A stretch of 64,000 nt of DNA. It comes from Leucobacter luti (GTDB lineage: Bacteria; Actinomycetota; Actinomycetes; Actinomycetales; Microbacteriaceae). The stretch's first letter is position 1. Each line of letters begins with the position of its first letter. The translations under genes and the position numbers were made by a program. The stretch is from positions 2,294,001 to 2,358,000 of the forward strand of contig NZ_CP080492.1 in assembly GCF_019464495.1 (NCBI RefSeq), written 5' to 3'. The notes under the pieces are model-generated. The model ran no database searches. It saw nothing but the letters and a program-made list of their open reading frames with translations, and had not been told where the DNA came from. Of this stretch, positions 1 through 7,191 are shown in pieces.

Positions 1-1202
1 AGTGTCGCCGCCGAGGACGCTCCCGTCATTGAGGCAGTCCGCAGCGCCAGAGTGCAGTCGCTTGCATATGCCGGTCGACTCCGCGAAGCTGCACTCGCCG
101 CTCCGGAACCGGAGGTCTCCTCCGATCTGAAAGCAGAGTGGGTGCGCTCGCCCGCGCGTGCGATCGGCACCCTGATCCTTGACCAGCAGGGCGCCTTTGG
201 CCGCGCAGTTGCCAGCGCCGAGAATACGCGGATGCTGAGCAGGCTCGGCCCGCGTGTGCGCCCCGATTTCGTGGACATGCAGGGGTTCTCCTGGCTGCTG
301 GGGTACTGGGTGAGCGGCAGCACCGAGTCTGCGCGCCAGGTGCTTGAAGAACTTGTCACCGAGGCCACAGCAGATGCGCACGCTGAAGCGCACTACTCCG
401 GTCTTGTGGAGGCGGGCGCCGTGCTGATCGCGGTGCAGGAGGGGCGCTGGGCTGATGCCACCCAGGCTGCCGAGCGGCTGCTCGACCGGCTGGGGCGCCA
501 TGACAGCTGGGGGCTCGCGCCACTGATCCAGAGCGTGCTTGCGCTTGCACTCGCCGTCCTCGGTGAGCGTGATGGGGCGGTGCGTGCGATCCGGGCGGCC
601 ACGGTGCACACGAGGGGAATCGGGCAGGCCGTCGGAGGTCACCGCAGGCTCCTGGTGCTCCGCGCGCGGCAGTGGCTGCGCGACCCGGACACCATGGTGG
701 AAGCCGAGCGGCTCGCGGCGTGGGCGAACGCTGAGGGCTGTCCCTCATTGAATTGCAGGCACTGCACGTGATCGCGTTCGAATCACGGGCGGTGCGTCCT
801 GAACTGCTGGAACGGGTACGCGCCCTTTCTGCGGACGTTGACCCGCCACTCGGAGGCGCGTATCTTGCGCATATCGAGCGGATCGAGGCTGGGCCCGGCG
901 CGGGGGCCAGGGATACCGACGAACCCGAAGTGCGCATGCTCGCCGAGCTCGGCGTCTGGCTCCCGCTGCCACCCGCCGCTGGACTCACCGCGCGTGAGCG
1001 CGAGGTGGCCCTCCTCGCGGCGCTCGGGCACAGCAGTCGCTTCATAGCTGAGCGGTTGCATATTTCGGCGCGCACCGTTGAGACACACCTTTCGAACGTG
1101 TTCGCCAAAGTGGGGGTGGAGAATCGGGACGAGCTCAGAGTGTGGGCCGCCCGGGATCGAGCCGGGGCCGGATCCGCGCCCGTTGTTCCGGCGCAGGGCT
1201 GA
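1..1202 (+). pseudogene. LuxR-family transcriptional regulator, 3' part, frame broken
   Basis: This is the C-terminal part of a LuxR-type regulator whose 5' end lies before the window. Reading frame 1 is open from base 1 and gives a helical, alanine-rich stretch like the tetratricopeptide-like middle of large LuxR regulators. It stops at 771. The DNA-binding domain is in another frame: LTAREREVALLAALGH followed by the helix-turn-helix ISARTVETHLSNVFAKVGV (about 985-1130). One extra C in the CCC run at 742-744 would join the frames as EGCPLIELQALHVIAF without a break, so a single-base deletion is the simplest explanation. Either the gene is inactive or the base is a sequencing error. Its target is not visible. 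It resembles the other two large LuxR genes of the window (10264-12804 and 33996-36497). Confidence 0.8.
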
Positions 1203-1313
1203 AAAAGTGGCGCGAACGATGCCGCTCAAAGGTCGCATACAGTAGCGTCCGGTAAATTGGGACGCTATCGTCGGATGCCCGTCTCGCGGTGTCCCCGAGG
1301 AACTGGATTGTGA

Positions 1314-2675
1314 ATGGCCAAGAACACTGCTGGAGATGTCGCACGACCATCATTCGTGCGGCACGGAAAGCTGCGTCGCTCGAACGCGTGGGGGAACGCC
1401 CTCCGCGTTCTGCTGACGGTAACGATCGTTGTTGCGCTCTCCGGAGCTGCGACCGTTGCGTATGCGTTCTGGGGGCTCGTCTCGAACCTGAACACCGTTG
1501 ATCTCGGCAACGAAGCGTCAGGGGTCGGTGCTGGATCAAAATCGATCGACGGCGAGCTCACGATCCTGCTCGTAGGTTCTGATACCCGGGCAGGGCAGTC
1601 GTGGGACGATGGCGAGGAGGGTGAACTCAATGATGTGAACCTCCTGCTGCACGTCTCAGCCGACCATCAGAACGCCACGGTCGTGAGCCTGCCTCGTGAC
1701 CTCATGGTGCCGTTCCCCAGTTGCCCCGGGCCGAACGGCGAGCCAGACTACTTCCCCGCGATGAGTGAGCAGCAGCTGAACAGCGCCATGATGTACGGGG
1801 GGCTGCCGTGCGCCGCGGCCACGATCTCCGAGCTCACCGGCATGGACATCCAGTACGCCGGGCTCATTACGTTTGACGGCGTAGTTGGAGTCTCCAACGC
1901 GCTCGGCGGCGTTGACGTGTGCCTCACTCAGGAAATCGTTGATCCGGCAGCAGACCTCGATCTGCCCGCTGGGATGAACACGCTGCAGGGCTGGGATGCG
2001 CTGCAATTCCTCCGTACCCGCCATGGAGTCGGTGACGGCGGCGACACGAGCCGCATTAGTAACCAGCAGGTCTTCATGTCCGCGCTCGTGCGTAAACTCA
2101 AGGATTCAGACATGCTGTCCGATCCCGTGAAGGTGTACGCGCTCGCAAAGGCCGGCATTGAGAATATGACACTCTCCAAGAACATGGCCAGCGTTGAGTT
2201 CCTGCAGGCCGTCGCCGGGACCGTCAAAGACATCGACCTGGATCGCATCAGTTTCGTGCAGTACCCGAGCTCGACGCACCCCTACCAGGAGGGTCGCCTG
2301 ACGCCGAACCGCGAGAGCGCGGATCTGCTGTTCGACATCCTCAAGAGCGGCCAGCCGTTTGAGGTCACCGGCGTGGGCGAGGGTGTTGCGCTCGAAGGCG
2401 CTGACGCGGCCGATCCCGCAGCTCCCGCTGATCCCACGACTGCGCCGACACCCGAGGCGCCGGCGATTGATCCGGCCACCGGCTGGGAGATCGACGCGAC
2501 CACCGGGTTCCCGATTGATCCTGCGACCGGTATTCCGGTCGATCCGGCAACCGGACTCCCCGTGGACCCCGCGACGCTCCCGACCGAAGACACCGGGCCC
2601 ACGCAGCTGCCCGACAACATCACGGGACTCAAAGCCGACACGGCAGCGTGTTCTGCGGGACGCACGGTGTTCTAG
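1314..2675 (+). CDS. LytR-CpsA-Psr (LCP) family cell-wall glycopolymer ligase
   Basis: LCP enzymes transfer lipid-linked glycopolymers (teichoic acid, arabinogalactan, capsule) to peptidoglycan on the outer face of the membrane. The 453-residue protein has a basic cytoplasmic N-terminus, one membrane anchor at about residues 28-50, and an extracellular LCP domain at about 78-350. The LCP signatures are visible: ILLVGSDTRAG, the Asp-Val-Asn plus VVSLPRDLMV block, and the arginine-rich RTRHGVGDGGDTSRISNQQ segment that holds the lipid pyrophosphate in known structures. The tail, from about residue 355, is Pro/Ala/Thr-rich with repeated DPATG(I/L)PV units and looks like a wall-spanning linker. 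The ATG at 1314 is preceded by a distant GAGG. It stands alone, followed by a tRNA. Confidence 0.9.
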   Translation: MAKNTAGDVARPSFVRHGKLRRSNAWGNALRVLLTVTIVVALSGAATVAYAFWGLVSNLNTVDLGNEASGVGAGSKSIDGELTILLVGSDTRAGQSWDDGEEGELNDVNLLLHVSADHQNATVVSLPRDLMVPFPSCPGPNGEPDYFPAMSEQQLNSAMMYGGLPCAAATISELTGMDIQYAGLITFDGVVGVSNALGGVDVCLTQEIVDPAADLDLPAGMNTLQGWDALQFLRTRHGVGDGGDTSRISNQQVFMSALVRKLKDSDMLSDPVKVYALAKAGIENMTLSKNMASVEFLQAVAGTVKDIDLDRISFVQYPSSTHPYQEGRLTPNRESADLLFDILKSGQPFEVTGVGEGVALEGADAADPAAPADPTTAPTPEAPAIDPATGWEIDATTGFPIDPATGIPVDPATGLPVDPATLPTEDTGPTQLPDNITGLKADTAACSAGRTVF

Positions 2676-2783
2676 AACGACGACAGCGTCGAGTGTTCAT
2701 CCGGACACTGACCCTCGCGGCGCGCTGGTCGATTTCCTGCGCGCCGCATTGGTCCGGTAGGATGAATGACGGTGTTCGCGTAT

Positions 2784-2875
2784 GGAGACGTGCCGGAGCG
2801 GCCGAACGGACTTCACTGCTAATGAAGGGTCGGGGTTAAACTCGACCGGGGGTTCAAATCCCCCCGTCTCCGCCA
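2784..2875 (+). tRNA. tRNA-Ser (anticodon GCU)
   Basis: The acceptor arm GGAGACG (2784-2790) pairs with CGTCTCC (2865-2871), followed by the discriminator G and an encoded CCA (2873-2875). The anticodon loop CTGCTAA carries GCT, which reads AGC/AGU serine codons. A long variable arm (about 2827-2847), typical of class II serine tRNAs, precedes the T arm with GGTTCAAATCC. A TAGGAT hexamer at 2758-2763 could be the -10 box, but no good -35 is visible. Confidence 0.96.
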
Positions 2876-2886
2876 GTCGAACACCA

Positions 2887-2918
2887 CCGAAAGCCCCCGC
2901 CCAGGCGGGGGCTTTCGG
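2887..2918 (+). terminator. Hairpin terminator behind tRNA-Ser
   Basis: A 15-base arm CCGAAAGCCCCCGCC is followed almost at once by its exact complement GGCGGGGGCTTTCGG. It lies 11 bases after the tRNA CCA end. There is only a short T-run downstream, so it is an actinobacterial-style hairpin terminator. Confidence 0.8.
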
Positions 2919-2960
2919 CATTTCCGCGGTGGGGCTATGTCGGCATTTCCGCGGTGGGGC
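2915..2960. repeat. Two-copy 21-bp direct repeat after the terminator
   Basis: The 21 bases 2915-2935 (core GGCATTTCCGCGGTGGGG) recur exactly at 2940-2960, a period of 25. The first copy begins in the right arm of the tRNA terminator. It may be a small duplication. The following bases to 3206 show GT-rich near-repeats around GTGTGGTG but no gene. Confidence 0.8.
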
Positions 2961-3206
2961 AGTGAATAACAGATGGCGCGCTCACAAGCACCGTCTTCGG
3001 CGTTCTTACTTCGGCATGCTGCCCTGCCTGCTCCCTGCCTGCTCACCGCCTGCACCTGCGCGCAGCCACGCGCGAGAGTCCGCGCCACCGTGTGTGGTGA
3101 GCCGGGGCGTGTGGTGCACCGGGGCGTGTGGTGTGCAGGAGCGTGTGGTGCTTTGCGCCGCACTGTGCCACGCTGGTGAGCGCACACGCTCAGCGGAGGG
3201 GACGGT

Positions 3207-3443
3207 ATGGCTGCGGGCTTTGGGATCTCCACCGATACGGCCGGCGAGCACCACTTCCGTCTGGGAGCCAGGAACGGCGAATCCTTCGCGGTGTCCGAGG
3301 GCCACTCCTCCCGCACCGCAGCCCACAACGACATCGCCTCGGTGCAGCAGAACGCGTCGGTTGCGGAGATTGTTGAACTCGATTGCTCGCTTCGGGCACG
3401 GTCACGTGCCATACAATCTGGCCATGAGCACTGCCAGGGCTAG
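3207..3443 (+). CDS. YegP/DUF1508 family small protein
   Basis: A 78-residue protein whose first 50 residues match the pattern of the YegP (DUF1508) fold: FGISTDTAGEHHFRL, ARNGESFAVSEGHSS and AAHNDIASVQQNA, in the order strand-strand-NGE-SEG(Y/H)-helix-GI(D/A)SV known for the family. The biochemical role of the family is unknown; some members are linked to stress. GGAGGGG at 3194-3200 sits correctly before the ATG. The gene overlaps the first 20 bases of the FAD oxidoreductase, which suggests joint translation. The C-terminal 25 residues do not look like the family and may be poorly conserved. Confidence 0.75.
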   Translation: MAAGFGISTDTAGEHHFRLGARNGESFAVSEGHSSRTAAHNDIASVQQNASVAEIVELDCSLRARSRAIQSGHEHCQG

Positions 3444-4901
3444 GCGCACCGCCGCGCGTGCTGCCGTCGTCGGCGCAGGCCCCAACGGGCTCGCCGCCGC
3501 GGTCACTCTTGCTCGCGCAGGCGTCCCGGTCACTGTGTTTGAGGCCGCCGAAACAATCGGCGGTGGAACTCGCACCACTGAGCTCGTGCAACCGGGTGTG
3601 CTGCACGATGTCTGCTCGGCCGTCCACCCCATGGCGCTTGCCACCGAATTCTTCCGCCAGTTTGAGATCGAGCGCCGCGTTGACTTCGTGGTCCCTGAGG
3701 CCTCGTACGCGAATCCGCTCGATGGGGCTGCGGGATCGCGCGCGGCCATCGCCTACCGTGATCTCGATCGCACCGCGGCGGAGCTCGGCCGTGACGGCGC
3801 TGCCTATGCTCGCCTGTATCGGCCGCTCCTGCAACGTCTCGAAGGAATCACCGACTTTGCGCTCGGCGGCAGCATGCTGCGCTGGCCGCGCGACCCACTC
3901 GCCGCGATCGTCACTGCGCTGCGCACCGCGGAGCAGGGCACCCCGCTGTGGGGGATGCGCTTCCGCGAGGACGCGGCCCCGGCGCTTCTGTCCGGAGTTG
4001 CTGCGCACAGCATTGGACGAATGCCGCACCTCGCGACCGCCGCCGTGGGAATTGTGCTGGGCGCGCTCGGGCACGCGCGGGGTTGGCCCGTCCCGGTGGG
4101 CGGCTCCCGCGTGATCACCGACGCGCTCGCCGCCGACGTGCTCGCGCACGGTGGCCAGATCGAGACGAACCATCCCATCGATCGCATCGCCGAGCTCGAC
4201 GGCTACGACGTCAAATTGTTTGACACGTCGACGAGAGGACTCCTCAGCATCGCGGGGACGTGCTCCCCGCACGCTACCGGCGGGCGCTGTCTCGCTTCCG
4301 ATTCGGCGATGCCGCATCAAAGGTCGACTTCGTGCTCGACGGCCCCATCCCCTGGCAGGATCCGCGCATTGCGGCCGCGGCCACGGTGCACCTCGGTGGC
4401 ACCCGGGCACAGCTCGCGACCGCCGAATTCGATGTCGCCCACGGACGCCACCCGGAGCGGCCATACGTGCTCCTCGCGCAGCCCACCACATTCGATAGCG
4501 GCCGGAACCCCGCAGACGTGAACGCCGTGTGGAGCTACACTCACGTGCCCCGAGGCTCAGACGTTGACGTCGCGCCGGCCGTCATTGCGCAGATCGAACG
4601 TTTCGCGCCAGGATTCAGAGACCGGATCCTGGCACACACCGTGACCACTGCCGCGCAACTCGCCGGGTACAACCGCAACTACGTGGGAGGCGACTTCAGC
4701 GCGGGCGCAATCACAATGCGCCAGCTGCTCGCCCGTCCTGCGCTCAACACCGACCCGTGGCGGACCCCGGCGAGGGGCGTCTATCTCGCGTCATCGGCGA
4801 CGTCTCCGGGGCCTGGCGTGCACGGTCTCGCCGGATGGTACGCCGCACAGTCGGCGCTGCGCCACGAGTTCGGGCTGCAGGCCCCCGCCCTCGGGATGTA
4901 G
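3424..4901 (+). pseudogene. FAD-dependent oxidoreductase (phytoene-desaturase-like), frameshifted
   Basis: The N-terminus holds an FAD-binding Rossmann motif, VVGAGPNGLAAAVTLARAG, followed by EAAETIGGGTRT, as in phytoene dehydrogenase-like NAD(P)/FAD oxidoreductases. Frame 1 (3424 to about 4256) ends the match at LLSIAG. The family sequence resumes in frame 3 with LPARYRRALSRFRFGDAA and runs to GPGVHGLAGWYAAQSAL at the C-terminus, where the second FAD contact of the family lies. Adding one G to the GGGG run at 4254-4257 restores LLSIAGDVLPARYRRAL. The complete product would be about 490 residues, normal for the family. The substrate cannot be told; there are no carotenoid genes nearby. The start ATG lies inside the upstream YegP gene. 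Confidence 0.85.
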
Positions 4902-5314
4902 CTGGGCCAGGTCCCGGAGCTCTCGCTTGCGGTCTCTCCAGACTGGCCCGTCGTCTTCGCACCGCACAGCAGCTCTCGGTTGCGGCGTTCGGCTCGTTGT
5001 GCTCGTGCACGCCTGCGCCGCGTGAGCTGGGGGCTGATCGCAAACGCTGCCGCAGCCACGAGCGCGCCTGGCCACGAAGCAGTGGCACACGCGATCGCGG
5101 TTCCCATGAGCGCTGCGGCAAGGTACCAGGGGCTGCGGTAGAGGGAAGGCCCGAGGCACGTGTGCCAGCGCACGGCATAGGCGATGGTGAACGGTGCGAG
5201 CCGCGGATCCGCCACTGCTCGGCCCTCTGCAACGGCTGCGAAGATCTCGCGCTGCTCGCCGAGCGGAAGTGCTCGAATTTGCTCATCGACCGAGGTCGCC
5301 TCAGAAATATGCAT
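4781..5314 (-). CDS. Small two-helix membrane protein, function unknown
   Basis: I do not recognise this protein. An acidic N-terminus (MHISEATSVDEQIRALPLG, then QREIFAAVAEGRAVADP) is followed by two hydrophobic stretches (YLAAALMGTAIACATA and ALVAAAAFAISPQL) and an arginine-rich tail. The ATG at 5314 has AAGGG six bases upstream; an in-frame ATG at 5341 is an alternative. The 3' end runs about 120 bases antisense into the oxidoreductase. No stop exists earlier in any minus-strand frame between about 4870 and 5030, so the true end is uncertain. A different frame (DRKRELRDLAQLHPEG) also looks protein-like at the end, so another base shift is possible. Confidence 0.5.
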   Translation of the reverse strand: MHISEATSVDEQIRALPLGEQREIFAAVAEGRAVADPRLAPFTIAYAVRWHTCLGPSLYRSPWYLAAALMGTAIACATASWPGALVAAAAFAISPQLTRRRRARAQRAERRNRELLCGAKTTGQSGETASESSGTWPSYIPRAGACSPNSWRSADCAAYHPARPCTPGPGDVADDAR

Positions 5315-5767
5315 GGGGTGCCCTTCGCCAGGAAATCCCATCCCCGTGGCTAGACCACCGAGGCTACTACCTCGGAACTCGTGCCCGCAGCTCCAGTGTG
5401 CGCGGCGGTCCCAGGGATGTCAACCGGCGCATCCGGGTTGTGCTTCGAAGTGTTCCTGCCTAGACTTCCGGGCGTAGCGCTTCGTTCGGCGAGGCTCCTG
5501 CGTGAACACAGTCCGCTCATCCCACGACGTCGAGAGACGCCCAGGCTGAGGACAGGCCTTCCCGGCTTAAGGGTCGGCCCCAAGCGGATTCCGATATCGG
5601 ATACGTCACGCAGTGCCAAAGCTCTGACGTGGAGGTGTCTCGACGGAACCGACGGTTTCGCATCTCCAGTGGAGCGCTGCTGACGTGGAGGAGGTGGCTC
5701 GTGAACGACGGACCGAGTCGATCTCACATCCCCAGAGACCCGCACTCCTTCGATGGAGTTGCCCTGC

Positions 5768-5806
5768 GCTGAAGCTCCCAGCTGAAGCTCCGGGCTGAAG
5801 CTCCGG
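5768..5806. repeat. 13-bp tandem repeat, three copies
   Basis: GCTGAAGCTCC plus two variable bases occurs three times in a row (5768-5780, 5781-5793, 5794-5806). The second and third copies are identical and the first differs in its last two bases. It is non-coding as far as can be seen. Confidence 0.9.
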
Positions 5807-5830
5807 GCGCGACCGGGCTTTGACCGCGGA

Positions 5831-5872
5831 GCACTTCGCGCGCGGCACTTGGCGTGCGGCACTTCGTGTGTC
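5831..5872. repeat. 14-bp degenerate tandem repeat, three copies
   Basis: Units GCACTTCGCGCGCG, GCACTTGGCGTGCG and GCACTTCGTGTGTC follow without spacer. All share GCACTT at the start. Confidence 0.85.
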
Positions 5873-5911
5873 CCACCGTGTGTGTGCTTCCCGGCGCCGG
5901 TCTCACTGCCG

Positions 5912-5995
5912 CCCGTGGCGACGCATCTGTGGCGTTGCTTCCGTGGCGTTGCTTCGGCGGTATTGCTCCCGTGACGTCGCTCCTGCGGTATCGCT
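5912..5995. repeat. 14-bp degenerate tandem repeat, six copies
   Basis: Six contiguous 14-base units follow the pattern YCBGYGRYRWYGCT. Examples are TCTGTGGCGTTGCT (5926-5939), TCCGTGGCGTTGCT (5940-5953) and CCTGCGGTATCGCT (5982-5995). The copies diverge stepwise, so the array is old or under little constraint. The period is not a multiple of three, which argues against coding. Confidence 0.85.
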
Positions 5996-6170
5996 CACGC
6001 GCCTTCGCCTCGGTCGTCGTAGCCGCTGATCACCGCTGCCGTTCGGTTCGGAACTCTCGCACATTCGTACCCCATTGCCCCGCCGCTCGGTGCGGCGCAT
6101 ATCTCGACATCCGCTGGTTCCCTCGTGCTGAGGGACCACGGCACTCACACCTGACGAAATGAGGCTCCCC

Positions 6171-6881
6171 ATGGAGACACTCGACCTTGCGATCCGGATC
6201 TTTGCAGGGGTATCCCTCGGCGCGGCCATTGGCTTTGAGCGGCAAATGCGATCTCGCACGGCCGGACTCCGCACGAATGCGCTGGTGAGTTTGGGCGCCG
6301 CGCTGTTTGTGATCATGGGGGCCTTCAGCTTTGAGGGTCCCGGCGCGGATCCTACTCGGGTGGCAGCTCAGGTGGTGTCCGGGATCGGGTTCCTCGGGGC
6401 CGGCGTCATCATGCGACAGGGGGCTTCGGTGTCTGGGCTCAACACGGCGGCGACGTTGTGGGCTTCGGCGGCAGTTGGGGCGCTCGCCGGGGGTGGCATG
6501 ATCCTCGTAGCTGTGGGTGGTACCGCCGCGATCATGCTCTCGAACGTGGTGCTGCGCCCGCTGGGGAGGCTGCTGGATCGACGCGGCCACCGGGTCTCGC
6601 GTGAGGCGGTGACAACTGAGTACGTCTTCGTGGTGCGCTCGGCTGCTGAATCCGAGGTCCCGATCCGATCTCGGGTTGTGGCTGCGTTGCAGCGGCCCGA
6701 GTTTACGGTCCACTCCCTTGAGGCGAATGATCTCGCCACCGGCGAAGTCGGACTGACCGCGCGGCTCACCGCCACCGAGCGCAGCGACGCAGCGTTCGAG
6801 GCAGCGATCGCGGACGTGGTGCCCGTGCCCGAGGTGACCTCCGTGCGGTGGCGGGCGCGTGAGTTTGAGGGCGAAGACTGA
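6171..6881 (+). CDS. MgtC/SapB family membrane protein
   Basis: MgtC-type proteins are inner-membrane proteins linked to growth in low magnesium and to control of membrane potential or ATP synthase; the exact activity differs among members. The 236-residue product has four or five hydrophobic helices in its first 135 residues with the family signatures LGAAIGFERQMRSRTAGLRT, NALVSLGAALFVIMG and GIGFLGAGVIMR. A soluble C-terminal domain with an ACT-like pattern follows (about 145-235). GAGG at 6161-6164 supports the ATG at 6171 over the in-frame ATG at 6159. It is monocistronic and convergent with the MMPL gene. Confidence 0.9.
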   Translation: METLDLAIRIFAGVSLGAAIGFERQMRSRTAGLRTNALVSLGAALFVIMGAFSFEGPGADPTRVAAQVVSGIGFLGAGVIMRQGASVSGLNTAATLWASAAVGALAGGGMILVAVGGTAAIMLSNVVLRPLGRLLDRRGHRVSREAVTTEYVFVVRSAAESEVPIRSRVVAALQRPEFTVHSLEANDLATGEVGLTARLTATERSDAAFEAAIADVVPVPEVTSVRWRAREFEGED

Positions 6882-7114
6882 GCCTGGTGGGCTCTGCCGA
6901 TCCCGCCTCACGGCACGCTGTCCCGCCCACCTTCACCCTCCTCCCGCCCATCACGTCCCGCTCACCTTCACCCCGCCCCACGATCCAGCACACCCCGCCG
7001 CCCCCGTCACTCCGCCGCTCCCGTCACCCCGCCGCTCCCGTCATCCCCTCACTCCATCGCCTCACATCACCTCACATCACCTCGCCCCGGCTCCCTCCCC
7101 CTCCGTCTTGCGCG
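6882..7114. other. C-rich spacer between convergent genes
   Basis: The plus strand is strongly C-rich and G-poor. It contains a two-copy near-repeat of CCGCCGCTCCCGTCAYC and a two-copy CCTCACATCA repeat (about 7060-7080). I see no gene. The stretch leads into the 77-nt inverted repeat. Confidence 0.6.
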
Positions 7115-7191
7115 GTGAATCGTTTCATGGGTCGAAGTTCGGGCCTTCACCCTTGGTGAAGCCCCGAAACAAGACCCATGAAACGATTCAC
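7115..7191. repeat. 77-nt long inverted repeat at the 3' end of the MMPL gene
   Basis: The outer arms GTGAATCGTTTCATGGGTC (7115-7133) and GACCCATGAAACGATTCAC (7173-7191) are perfect complements. An inner stem, 7138-7151 against 7155-7168, has 13 of 14 pairs and a 3-base loop; the internal loop is 4 by 4. The right arm includes the MMPL stop codon (7188-7190). Each outer arm contains TGAATCGTTTCA (or its complement), which resembles the LacI-family operator pattern TGAAWCGWTTCA. It could be a bidirectional terminator for the two convergent genes or a paired regulator site. No transposase is nearby. Confidence 0.85.

Larger units (their letters stand above)
5345..6170. other. Gene-free stretch with tandem repeats
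   Basis: No open frame here looks like a protein and none has a good ribosome binding site. It contains three short tandem arrays (listed separately), a 12-base palindrome TCCGATATCGGA at 5590-5601, and a direct repeat CTGACGTGGAGG near 5624 and 5680. The last 100 bases form the leader of the mgtC-like gene and contain small hairpins (CCGCCGCTCGGTGCGGCG; CCTCGTGCTGAGG). I cannot assign a magnesium riboswitch. Confidence 0.6.

Noticed and set aside
6000..6170. Magnesium riboswitch in front of the mgtC-like gene
   Set aside because: Small hairpins are present but I cannot match the conserved M-box or other known core by eye.
7115..7191. Insertion-sequence end or integron site
   Set aside because: No transposase or integrase, no target duplication, and a single palindrome only.
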